A DNA stretch of 64,000 nucleotides. Origin: Dendrophyllia cribrosa (taxonomy: Eukaryota; Cnidaria; Anthozoa; Scleractinia; Dendrophylliidae). Shown here piece by piece: positions 34,340-43,839 of the stretch; position 1 is the first letter of the stretch; each line of letters begins with the position of its first letter. The position numbers were made by a program, and so were the translations under genes. The notes beneath the pieces are model-generated. The model did not search any database and had not been told where the DNA came from. It saw only the letters and a program-made list of their open reading frames with translations. The stretch is from the NCBI GenBank assembly GCA_024195265.1, contig JAJLRJ010000004.1, positions 31,423,785 to 31,487,784 of the forward strand. Direction: 5' to 3'.

Positions 34340-34560
34340 GACTCTTAGGATCAATGGCAGCATCTGGGCAAAGTCCCCTTTGTAAAATTAAATAAAAAAT
34401 AAAAATAAAAGTACCCTATCTAAATCAGGTCATTAAAAGTGGCCTACGTAACCTCAGGCCATAAATATAAATTTTTATCAAGTGGCCACTCTAAGATTTT
34501 TTAGAATGGCCACTCTAAGATTCTTTAGAATGGCCACTGTACCATTACTTTTAGTGTTAG

Positions 34561-34955
34561 GCTATTCAGGAGCATCGACACTCAGGACAGACCAACTTGA
34601 CTGGTTCCCTTGGGACGAGGCTCTTCAGGAGCATCGACACTTGGGACAGACTGACTTGACTGGTTCCCTTGGGATGAGGCTATTCAGGAGCATCGACACT
34701 TGGGACAGACTGACTTGACTGGTTCCCTTGGGACGAGGCTATTCAGGAGCATCGACACTTGGGACAGACTGACTTGACTGGTTCCCTTGGGACGAGGCTA
34801 TTCAGGAGCATCGACACTCGGGACAGACCAACTTGACTGGTTCCCTTGGGACGAGGCTCTTCTGGAGCATCGACACTCGGGACAGACCACCTTGACTGGT
34901 TCCCTTGGGATGAGGCTCTTCTGGAGCATCGACACTTGGGACACACAAACATAGA
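34561..34955. repeat. 59-bp minisatellite inside the TIR element
   Basis: About 6.5 copies of a 59-bp unit containing CAGGAGCATCGACACT, GGGACAGAC and TTGACTGGTTCCCTTGGGA. It lies directly inside the left inverted repeat and has no counterpart at the right end. The unit length is not a multiple of three, so the open frames across it are incidental. Confidence 0.95.
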
Positions 34956-35197
34956 TAGGATTGTCTTAAAGACGATACAAAATTTTAATAGCAAGTTGAA
35001 AAGAAAAGTTAGGCTATGTGGATTCCCTTTAGTTGACCACTTTAATTAACTGGAATTGTCACCTCACATGGCTGCTATTTGCATAACACTATCATAAACA
35101 CTAATGCTAACAGCAAAATCAGCCAATTTATGACACCAGTTACTTTTTAGTGTCAACTAGTGGGGGTACATGCATGTGTTTCATATAAATTATACAG

Positions 35198-35312
35198 TGG
35201 GGGAGGTGTGATACCCAGAGGAGCCTGTGTAACTTGCTTTCACAAACAGTTCATATCCTGTTCTGAAAGCAAATTACACATGACTCCTCTGGGTAGCATA
35301 CTTCCCTTCCCT
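35198..35312. repeat. 115-bp hairpin with ~45-bp arms
   Basis: GGGAGGTGTGATACCCAGAG and GGAGCCTGTGTAACTTGCTT on the left pair with AAGCAAATTACACATGACTC and CTCTGGGTAGCATACTTCCC on the right, with a few mismatches. Probably a small foldback MITE. Confidence 0.8.
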
Positions 35313-35631
35313 AACTTTACTTGCAGGTGTCATTCAGAGGAAATGTGCCATCATGTGATGAAAAATTATCTTCTACAATAGTAGGTAAGAAATGTAGTGA
35401 ACTTGATACTGCCATAGTTAATATAGTTCCAAAATATGCCCATGCTGATCATTTTATTAAAGAAGAGAATTGAATATGGCAATGAGGCAAAAACGTCATT
35501 TATTCATAACCATTGCAGTAAAAATCAGACTAGTTTTCTTTAGGGTGTGAATAACAAAAACAACCACAAGAAACACGTAATTCACAATTTTAACATTCAT
35601 GCAGGTTAAAAGATAGATCATTTAAGCATTA

Positions 35632-35943
35632 ATGAAAAAAGGAACACTACAATTTAAAGAGAAAACCAAAACAGATCAACTGAAGCAACAAACTCACAAT
35701 TATTTTGTACCATATGTTACCACAGATGCTGCACAAATGGACAAAGACGGAACAGAAGAAAAAGATGAAAAAGAAGGGGAACAAAAAGATGATGACGAAA
35801 ATGAAGAAGAATTAACATTAAACAAGAAAAGAAAAAAGATAAAAGGTCCACGGCGCAAAGAAAAAAAGCTAAAAAAAATTGATATTAAACTGAATCACGA
35901 GGGGAGGGGCAGGACATCTCTAACAAAAGCAAAAGTCTGGTGA
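35632..35943 (+). other. open frame, Lys/Glu-rich, not recognised
   Basis: 104 codons starting MKKGTLQFKEKTKTDQL, followed by an acidic block and a basic block KKRKKIKGPRRKEKKLKK. It could be an exon of a gene carried by the TIR element, or low-complexity chance. No splice partner was found. Confidence 0.25.
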
Positions 35944-36061
35944 TCACTGCCAGTCACTGCCAATCATATAAGATGTGCTAAACAATTCTGAACAGCTCCA
36001 TAGATCACAAGCCCAACCTGTAATTTATGCTAGACAAAGAGTAAGGAAGCTGCTAACCAAT

Positions 36062-36812
36062 TATTTTAGGTCCTCCTACCAGTCAAGGTACTCAAGTCAA
36101 AGGTAACTTTCTAGTTACGAGCGCACTGAAATCTGACGATGTACCGGGAACTTTCAAATGCACACGCACACGATGTAACACTTGTCCTTTCATTCACAAC
36201 GCGGACAAAATAACAGGACCCAAACGATCTATTAAAATCACTGATCGTTTTACATGCACCTCCGTAAATGTCATCTACTGCATTACATGTACTTTTTGCA
36301 AAAAGATATACATTGGCGAAACAGGGAGGAGACTGGGTGACCGTTTTCGTGAACATCTCCGAGACGTTGAAAAAAATGACAAAGACGCATCCAAACCAGT
36401 CGCGCGCCATTTTAATCTTACTAACCATTCTAAACAACACATGACAATCTGCGGCGTTTCCCTACACCAGGTAACACAGAAAGCCGTAAAAACCTAGAAC
36501 AAAAAATCATCTTTCAAATCGGCACTCTCAAACCCCACGGAATCAACGAACGCTTTTCATTCAACTAATCTACATTTGTTTTTCACGTCACCAAATTTCC
36601 ACCAATAGCGTAGCTCCACCGCTTACTATATAAAACCACACTACCCACAATTCCTTGATTCGCTCCGACGAAGGGCTAGCGCTCGAAACGTCAGCTATTT
36701 GAATCTTTTTACGGTGGTCAATTTACCTTATCGACTCAGTCGATAAAACTAAATTCTCGTGTTTCATCCCCCCACCGACGCAGCACCACAGTTTCTCTAG
36801 AAACTAACCCTA
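36062..36812 (+). pseudogene. Penelope-like element 3' part: GIY-YIG endonuclease and tail
   Basis: A plus-strand frame from about 36062 encodes CTRTRCNTCPFI, FTCTSVNVIYCITCTFC and KKIYIGETGRRLGDRFREHL. This is the zinc-linked GIY-YIG nuclease domain found at the C-terminus of Penelope-like retroelements, with VIY in the GIY position, YIG intact and the following Arg present. A frameshift or stop lies near 36470; the ending GTLKPHGINERFSFN is in another frame with stop at 36566-36568. The untranslated tail continues to about 36812 with GACGAAGGGCTAGCGCTCGA and CACCGACGCAGCACCACAG. The reverse transcriptase is absent, so this is a 5'-truncated dead copy. Confidence 0.88.
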
Positions 36813-36900
36813 CTCAAAACATGGTTTGCACTCTACTTAAATCCAAGATTGGACTTGGGGTCGATGGCAGAGCTCTTCAGAATACCTTTCCTCCTCTTAA

Positions 36901-37685
36901 GGTGGTAGACCTGACTTCAGCAAGCCCATTTTGGATAAAAATTTCACAAAATGACGAAAACTGGCAGAAGTAAAAACATCACAGGCCGAGACAACTAAAA
37001 TTAAGCTTCAGAAAAATCAATGTTTTAGGTGACAAAGCCTGTTTGCATTGCGGGCTCAAACATAAGTTTTTGTCATTTTACGGCTGTATGTTAAAAGGTA
37101 ATTTAAAAAAATGAAAGAGATAACTTCCACAAAGAAAAGGAAAATTCTCATGGGAGCCCAGAGAATTCAGATATCGAGTTTTAAATTTCAAACATGTGTC
37201 TTCCATTTCAGCGGCGATAATATCGAGAAAAAAGCTCCATTCATTCCGGGCTCCTGTGAATTTTTTTTTTTTCACATCATAACAATAAGCTACGCCAATT
37301 TCATTTTTTTATTCTTAAAATACCTTTCAGTGTGGTCGGTGGAGGCCCTAAAATACGTCAATTAATCGCCGATTTCTCTTCGTAAATCCTTGTTTATCGA
37401 GCACCATTTTGAATTCTCCTTGCAAAACCGCTGTTTAAAGTGTTTGCATTAATAACAGGCCGATTGTAGTACGAATAATGCCGAAAATCTTTGTTGTTTC
37501 TCGTTAAATCCAACATGACGCCTCAAAATGGCCGCCCGTAGTAACTAACTTCGATCGTCATTTTCTTCGCATCGGGATAACATAGAGCCATCAACTTTGG
37601 AAATTAAGCAACATAGTATAAAATCTCTCAATTTATTAAGTTTTTGTGCAAAATCAATTTCTGACCTAAAGTCAGGTCTACCACC
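36901..37685. mobile_element. 785-bp TTAA-flanked MITE
   Basis: Perfect 17-bp inverted termini GGTGGTAGACCTGACTT, TTAA at 36897-36900 and 37686-37689. No recognised coding sequence. Second family of TTAA-type MITE inside the TIR element. Confidence 0.92.
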
Positions 37686-38762
37686 TTAATCGAGATACAT
37701 GTACCTGTAGCATAGTTTTGGATTATTTATTTTGTAACAACTTACCAAAATATTAGTGAAAAATGATCCTAAAAAAAATGAAAAGAAAAGTCCCGACATC
37801 ATACTGGCAGTGATATATTGGATTCAACAAATCATGAAAACCAATAGAGTTCCCCCCCCCCCCCCCCCCCTCCCCCTTCCTGTTCAAACCGTTGTATGTG
37901 GTTTCGTCCCTATGTCACAGTGGCATTGTAAAATGGACGACAGTGAGTTCGAATTCATTCGCAAATTTAATACTTTGTGATCCTACAAATGAGGGAAGTT
38001 TTTAGACTTAAAACCTATGCACCATAGCACTATAGTTTTGTATTTTTCTTCTTTTTTTTTGTATTTGTAATTTTGTAACTCCGAGTGAAACCGTAACTCG
38101 AATGTTCTTAAAAAAAGGAAATTCAAGTCTGTTTTAAATTCACTTGAGATCAAACTCCCACTGTGCTATCATGCACTGGGCTGCAGGCCACAAGCCTAGG
38201 TTTGGCAAAGCCCAACATACAGTTCAAACTCATTGTCGTGCATTTTACATCACTGTGTTATACTGAGTGACATATATGATTATTTTAGTTAATATCGAAC
38301 TACCAATTATATAAAAAATGGTACAAATGGCTGATTGTACAAAAGACAAGTCACAGGCCATTTTACAGTTGTGACTGAAAGCACCACTGACATCGACTTT
38401 GTTTTGATGCAAACCTGCCTGTTCTTCATAATTGTAAATCATGTTGCTCTCACACCGACTAATCATCTCACCACTTATACTTACCCTAACCCAATGGTCA
38501 ATCCTTATCCTGACCAAAATAGGGTTACTGTTAGCCTAAGGGTAAGCATAAAGGATGAGCGTGGCCTATCTTTTAAACTAGCTGCTGGGTGCAAGACATC
38601 ACATCAAGCAGGAAATTATTAAAACTAATTATCACTCATTCAATGATTACTCACCAAATTGTTAAAGAAGTATTGCCAGAACTCTCATTTCTTCTTGAAG
38701 CTTTTGCTTTCTTTGAAATGCAATCTACTGAAGTAATAGTTAGATAATAAATTAGTGTAATC

Positions 38763-38990
38763 CTGGTTTTCACTGGTGACCGAGTCAGAGTCGTAAGAGC
38801 GCTTCCAACCTATTGAAAATAAAAAATCAAAGTGTAAGTCATAAGCTTGATGGAATCGAAGTCGGAAGAATCAAAACGGTTCCACTTATGACTGCGTAAT
38901 CTTCCCATTGGTTTGATTTTCAGTAGATCATAACACTCTGCGCTTTGGATTATGACTCTAAAATTCGACTCCATCGTTAGTGAAAACCAG
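38763..38990. mobile_element. 228-bp MITE
   Basis: Perfect 12-bp inverted termini CTGGTTTTCACT; inside are GAGTC-rich stretches with partial symmetry (GTCATAAGCTTGATGGAATC versus GATTATGACTCT). No clear target duplication. Confidence 0.75.
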
Positions 38991-39241
38991 CCTTTAGAAG
39001 GCAAACAAGAAGATTGGCTTATAGTAGAAATTATGTGCATTTTTGTTACTTTTCAGACTATTTATTGAGTTGAACGTCACAAGGTTTTACAATAATTGTA
39101 AATTATTAAACATTGCAGCAAACCTTCATTTTGCTTTTAATAAATTATGTTAAAGATTAAGTAAATCTTTGGAATTATATACCAGTAAAATATGAAAACA
39201 GTCGAGATTATTAAGGGTAGTTCAATTTAAATGTTAAATTT

Positions 39242-39720
39242 ATAGCACATCTATCTGTAATAAGCTTAAATAAACGCTGATTATCATCAACAAACCTGGG
39301 TCTGATTTTAATTCAAATGAAAAATCTTTATGTACTGATCTGACATACCACTTGGCATTTAATAGCTCGACTACATGATGGGGGAGGGATCGTGTGTCAC
39401 CACGAAGAACAAACAACAGAACAATAGACATGACACTAGCCCCGAAAACATAAGAGATTCGGGAAAGATTTCCGTATAAATGAACCCCATACACTAGTTC
39501 CGATCCTATGAATTATTAACTGCAATCAAAGCCAAAAAACAGAACGCATATAAATAAAAACAATAGCGCGTCCATACAACTGATAGTTGCATGAGGTTAT
39601 ACGGAAATCTTACCTTTTGAAGAGCCATGGATTTTTACCAGCATCGTTCCTCGTTTGCCAATCTTTTCTTCTTCTTTCTCCGTCAAACTTGCCTCCTTCA
39701 CTTCTGAAGATTTTCGCAAG
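39242..39720 (-). other. possible minus-strand exons of unknown gene
   Basis: Minus strand 39720-39613 reads LTEKEEEKIGKRGTMLVKIH before a GTAAGA donor. 39494-39293 reads GASVMSIVLLFVLRGD and VVELLNAKWYVRSVHKDF before a GTTTGT. They may belong to a gene carried by the TIR element, but no transposase motif is recognised and phases were not proven. Confidence 0.25.
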
Positions 39721-39844
39721 CGTCAAAACGGTTTACAAATACCCGGAAATATATCTTAAGGCTTAAATCGTTTTGAACTTCAGGTGTGAACGAAAAGTAC
39801 AAAAGAACAACTGCAAAAAATCTTAACTTCCTCTCCTTGTCCTT

Positions 39845-39931
39845 CTCATACCAACCTCGTTCCCAGGGGTTTCTCCCGGAGCGCCGCCATATTGAAAACC
39901 GAGAAGACCCTGGGGACGAGGTTGTTGTCAT
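39845..39931. mobile_element. ~87-bp MITE
   Basis: Inverted ends CAACCTCGTTCCCAGGG and, at the right, CCCTGGGGACGAGGTTG. A partial copy of the same end (CCAACCTCGTTCCCGTG) occurs at about 54672. It is a short non-coding foldback repeat. Confidence 0.75.
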
Positions 39932-40313
39932 ACTTGTAGATACTAGCTCGGTTTCCCAGAAACAAATTCATCCACTATGTGTACACTTTAAAGGAATCTT
40001 AAAGTGGCGAATGTAAAAAAACAGAAACAAAGAAAGTCTTAAAGTGGCCACTTAAATAAATCTTACAGCGGCCGCTTTAATAAATCTTACAGTAGCCACT
40101 AAAAGTATTGGTACAGTGGCCATTCTAAAGAATCTTAAAGTGGCCATTCTAAAAAATTTTAGAGTGGCCACTTGATAAAAATTTATATTTATGGCCTGAG
40201 GTTACGTAGGCCACTTTTAATGACCTGATTTAGATAGGGTACTTTTATTTTTATTTTTTATTTAATTTTACAAAGGGGACTTTGCCCAGATGCTGCCATT
40301 GATCCGACTCTTA

Positions 40314-41165
40314 CAATTAAGGACTCTTGCAATCGGCGTTTTTAAGCAGTCTTACAAACGGCGTTTTTTAGCGGTCTTACGAACGGCGTTTTTAAGGACT
40401 CTTACAATCGGCGTTTTTAAGGACTCTTACAATCGGCGTTTTTAAGCAGTCTTACGAACGGCGTTTTTAAGGACTCTTACACCCGACGTTTTTAAGCAGT
40501 CTTACGAACGGCGTTTTTAAAGACTCTTACAATCGGCGTTTTTAAGCAGTCTTGCAATCGGCATTTTTAAGCGGTCTTACAAACGGCGTTTTTAAGCGGT
40601 CTTACGAACGGCGTTTTAACTTATACAATCGGAGTTTTTAAGCGGTCTTACGAACGGCGTTTTTAAGGGCTCTTACAATCGGCGTTTTTAAGGACTCTTA
40701 CAATCGGCGTTTTTAAGGACTCTTACAATCGGCGTTTTTAAGCGGTCTTACGAACGGCGTTTTTAAGGGCTCTTACAATCGGCGTTTTTAAGGACTCTTA
40801 CAATCGGCGTTTTTAAGCAGTCTTACGAACGGCGTTTTTAAGGACTCTTACACCCGACGTTATGAAGCAGTCTTACGAACGGCGTTTTTAAGTAGTCTTA
40901 CGAACGGCGTTTTTAAGCAGTCGTACGAACGGCGTTTTTAAAGACTCTTACAATCGGCGTTTTTAAGCAGTCTTACAATCGGCGTTTTTAAGCAGTCTTA
41001 CGAACGGCGTTTTTAAGCAGTCTTACAAACGGCGTTTTTAAGGACTCTTAAAATCGGCGTTTTTAAACTGTCTTACGAACGGCGTTTTTAAGGACTATTA
41101 CAATCGGCGTTTTTAAGGACTCTTACAATCGGCGTTTTTAAGCGGTCTTACGAACGGCATTTTAA
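40314..41165. repeat. 25-bp satellite, right block
   Basis: About 33 units continuing the CTTACAATCGGCGTTTTTAA / CTTACGAACGGCGTTTTTAA satellite in the same orientation as the block at 33740-34339. More regular than the left block. Confidence 0.95.
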
Positions 41166-41337
41166 AGCATCCGGCGCTTGCCGACGGCGTTACTGAAGAA
41201 GTCACTTATGTAGTGAGCACCAGTTACATAGGGTCATTTATATGGGATAATTTATATGGGATAAATTATATAGGGTGTTGTATCGTAAATACTGTTTTTA
41301 TGTAAGGGTCTGTGCCCAGTTGCTAATAATGATCCAA

Positions 41338-42240
41338 AATTAGTGTTAGAATTAGAGAGGTGTTCATATTATAGATGACATCTATATGGCATGACAACAT
41401 TCTAAAGAAATCTTCAACATTATATTGACAGCTTCTAATCATAAAACTAGATCAACTATTTTATAAACTAATTAATTTGAAAATTTTCACAGACAGGTAA
41501 AGAAGTACAGTCACTGATATTGTCACCAAAGGACCAGAAATTAGTGTCAGAATTAGAGAGGTGTTCATATTATAGATGATCTATATGGTATGACAACATT
41601 CTAAAGAAATCTTAACACTATATTGACAGCTTCTGATCATAACATGTTGACTGATACAACAATGGAATCAAAAGACCAAGGCAATAGTAAGTATATTTCA
41701 TTTTGTAGACCAATATTCCTCCACTGCATAAAACATGCAGTCGACCAGTCAGTTAAAAACAACTGTTTTATAAACTGATATCTTTAAAAATTTCCACAGA
41801 CAGGTAAAGAAGTAGAGTCACTGATATGATATGATCATCAAAGGATCAGAAATAAGTGTCAGAATTAGAGAGATCTTCCTATTATAGAAGACATCTTTAT
41901 GACCTGACATCATTCTTAAGAAATCTTTACATTATATTGACAGCTACTGATCATAAGAAGATGTTGACTGGTACAACAATGGAATCAAAAGACCAAGGCA
42001 ATGGTAAGTACATTTTTTTGTAGACCACTATCTCTCAACTGCATGAAACAGGCAGTTGACCAGTCAGTTAAATCAACTGTTTTATAAAGTGATTTATTTA
42101 AACATTTTCACAGACATTAGTGTTAGAATTAGAGAGGTGTTCATATGATAAAGAACATCTACATGGCATGACATCATTCTAAAGAAATCTTAATATTACA
42201 TTGACAGCTTCTGATTATAAGGAGATATTGACTGATACAA
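41338..42240. repeat. four ~300-bp tandem repeats, possible repeated exon
   Basis: Units starting near 41338, 41540, 41847 and 42117 share TTAGTGTTAGAATTAGAGAG, TCTAAAGAAATCTT and TTGACAGCTTCTGATCATAA. Two of them include a short open segment ATGTTGAC(T)GATACAACAAT followed by GGAATCAAAAGACCAAGGCA and a GTAAGT donor (about 41646-41688 and 41963-42003), giving MLTDTTMESKDQGN or a variant. The array leads directly into the OB-fold gene, so it may be multiplied first exons. Confidence 0.85.
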
Positions 42241-42364
42241 TTTGCATTACTTTGTCACAAACTGGAATATTGTTATTTTCGAAATTACATTATACTATTT
42301 CGTTACTCAGTGCTGGCATACATGCTTCTTTATACTTATGTACATGTTCCCCTTTTGTTCCCCA

Positions 42365-43342
42365 GATGCATCAGAAATAAAATGTTATGTACATTCAGTA
42401 TCACCTGTGAAGAAGTCTGGCAGTACAACCTACTTTAACTGCAATCTCCAGACAGAAAGCAATGTTTACAGAGGTGTATGTTTTGCACTGCAGAAAAAAG
42501 AAACCCTTGAAGCCATAGCACAGCAAAGATCACCACTGAAGATAAAGAAGTATACAATCAGTTCCAAATATGGAGGGACGATATCGTCATTAACAAAAAC
42601 ACCACAATCACAGCAACCAACACTGACTTTCAGTACAAAAGTGAAGAAGTAGTCACCTCAATTTCCTCACTGGCACATGTAGCAGCAGAACAGCTTGTTG
42701 GTATCAAAGGGCATGTCACATACTTTGAGTGGAACAAAAAAATATTATACACGGATCTGAGCTAATGAAACAAGAAGGCTACATTTCTGATCCATCAAGG
42801 TATATGAAAGTAGTATTCTGGGGCAACCACACTCATAACGTTCAACAAGGGTCAACATACTTCTTCAATAAACTTAGATTGAAAACGAATCAAAATCAGA
42901 AGTATCTAAACACACCAAGACAAGAAAGTGAGTGCACCATTACTTTGGATCAGCCTTTCACAGAACAGCTACCTGCCCTTGACGAAGTTTCAACGACAAA
43001 TTCTTTGTGCAGTACAACTCCTGTTGTAACTGCACAAAGAAAGTGGTCATCAAGGGCAAGATGGCATTCTGCGACAACTGTAAAATGTCTCAAAAATCAG
43101 CTACTTGCCTTATACAGTTCAGCTTCAAACTGTATGTTTAAAACTGTGCTGAACCAAGAAGGAAGCTTCATCTTTATGTCTATAGTGAACAACTGGTAAA
43201 CAAGCTGTTTACTGTGTCTGGAATACACGAAACATCATTGGAAGATAAAATATTGGACGCACTATTAGATATTGATATAGCAAAGCTGAGTTTTGACAGC
43301 CAGTCTAACAAAGTCATTGACTTTGGTGTTATTAAAGTGTGA
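42365..43342 (+). pseudogene. RPA-like OB-fold and zinc-ribbon protein, frameshifted
   Basis: After an acceptor CCCCAG, frame 1 reads SEIKCYVHSVSPVKKSGSTT and NCNLQTESNVYRGVCFALQK. A shift near 42575 gives DDIVINKNTTIT and IKGHVTYFEWNKK. A further frame from 42765 gives KQEGYISDPSRYMKVVFWGN then STYFFNKLRLKT. Another shift gives a zinc ribbon CCNCTKKVVIKGKMAFCDNC followed by a last strand-helix block ending at 43342. The order (strand-rich segment, second OB-like segment ending VVFW, C-x2-C...C-x2-C ribbon) resembles single-stranded-DNA-binding proteins of the RPA large-subunit type. Three frameshifts make it a pseudogene. Such genes can be carried by Helitrons or other elements; origin unknown. 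Confidence 0.6.
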
Positions 43343-43426
43343 TACAGATGAAGTTTTACACAAGCAACGATAAACAATACTTTGGCACTGAGTCTCAGCA
43401 TCATTTTTATCAATATCATTGACTTA

Positions 43427-43834
43427 GGCCCGGTTCAGACGCCGAACTTTTCATGAGCCGAACTTAATTCGAATTTGGACCGACCCAAATTAACAAAAGT
43501 ACGCCTGTTGATTCAGACGCCGAACCTAATTAGCCGAACTTAATTCAGTTTGAAGAGAAACAAATCGAAAGGTCAGCGATTTTCAGGCAAAGATGTCAGA
43601 ACACGCACCAGTCGTTATAATAATTTATGCATTAAGTTCGGCTCATGAAAAGTTCGGCGTCTGAATCAAAGCCGTTCCAAAGCCGAAATTCCCGGCTAAG
43701 CCAGGCGGAAAGAACGGCTGAGCCGTTCCAAATTCAAATAGCCGTTCTTAATTGATTCAGACGCCGAACTTTTCATGTACTTAATTCACGGTATTAGGTT
43801 CGGCTCATGAAAAGTTCGGCGTCTGAACCGGGTC
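43427..43834. mobile_element. 408-bp Harbinger-type MITE with nested end repeats
   Basis: Ends GGCCCGGTTCAGACGCCGAA and, at the right, the inverted TTCGGCGTCTGAACCGGGTC, both continuing through CTTTTCATGAGCCGAAC. TTA lies at 43424-43426 and 43835-43837. Three further copies of the GATTCAGACGCCGAAC word occur inside, in both orientations. Non-coding. Confidence 0.92.
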
Positions 43835-43839
43835 TTAGA

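Larger units (their letters stand above)
34348..40305. mobile_element. 5,958-bp DNA element with ~200-bp terminal inverted repeats (MULE-like)
   Basis: Left end 34348-34555 and right end 40098-40305 are inverted copies about 95 percent or more alike. They begin GGATCAATGGCAGCATCTGG and include three GAATGGCCAC-type subrepeats. An 8-bp duplication GACTCTTA lies at 34340-34347 and 40306-40313, itself part of a satellite unit. Long inverted repeats plus 8-bp duplications suggest a Mutator-like element (hAT or P would normally have short repeats). No transposase was recognised; the interior is a mosaic of a minisatellite, a Penelope fragment, MITEs and unknown sequence. Confidence 0.9.

Noticed and set aside
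25870..41165. CRISPR-like arrays of 25-27 bp repeats
   Set aside because: Units are contiguous with no unique spacers and lie in a eukaryotic genome; they are satellites.
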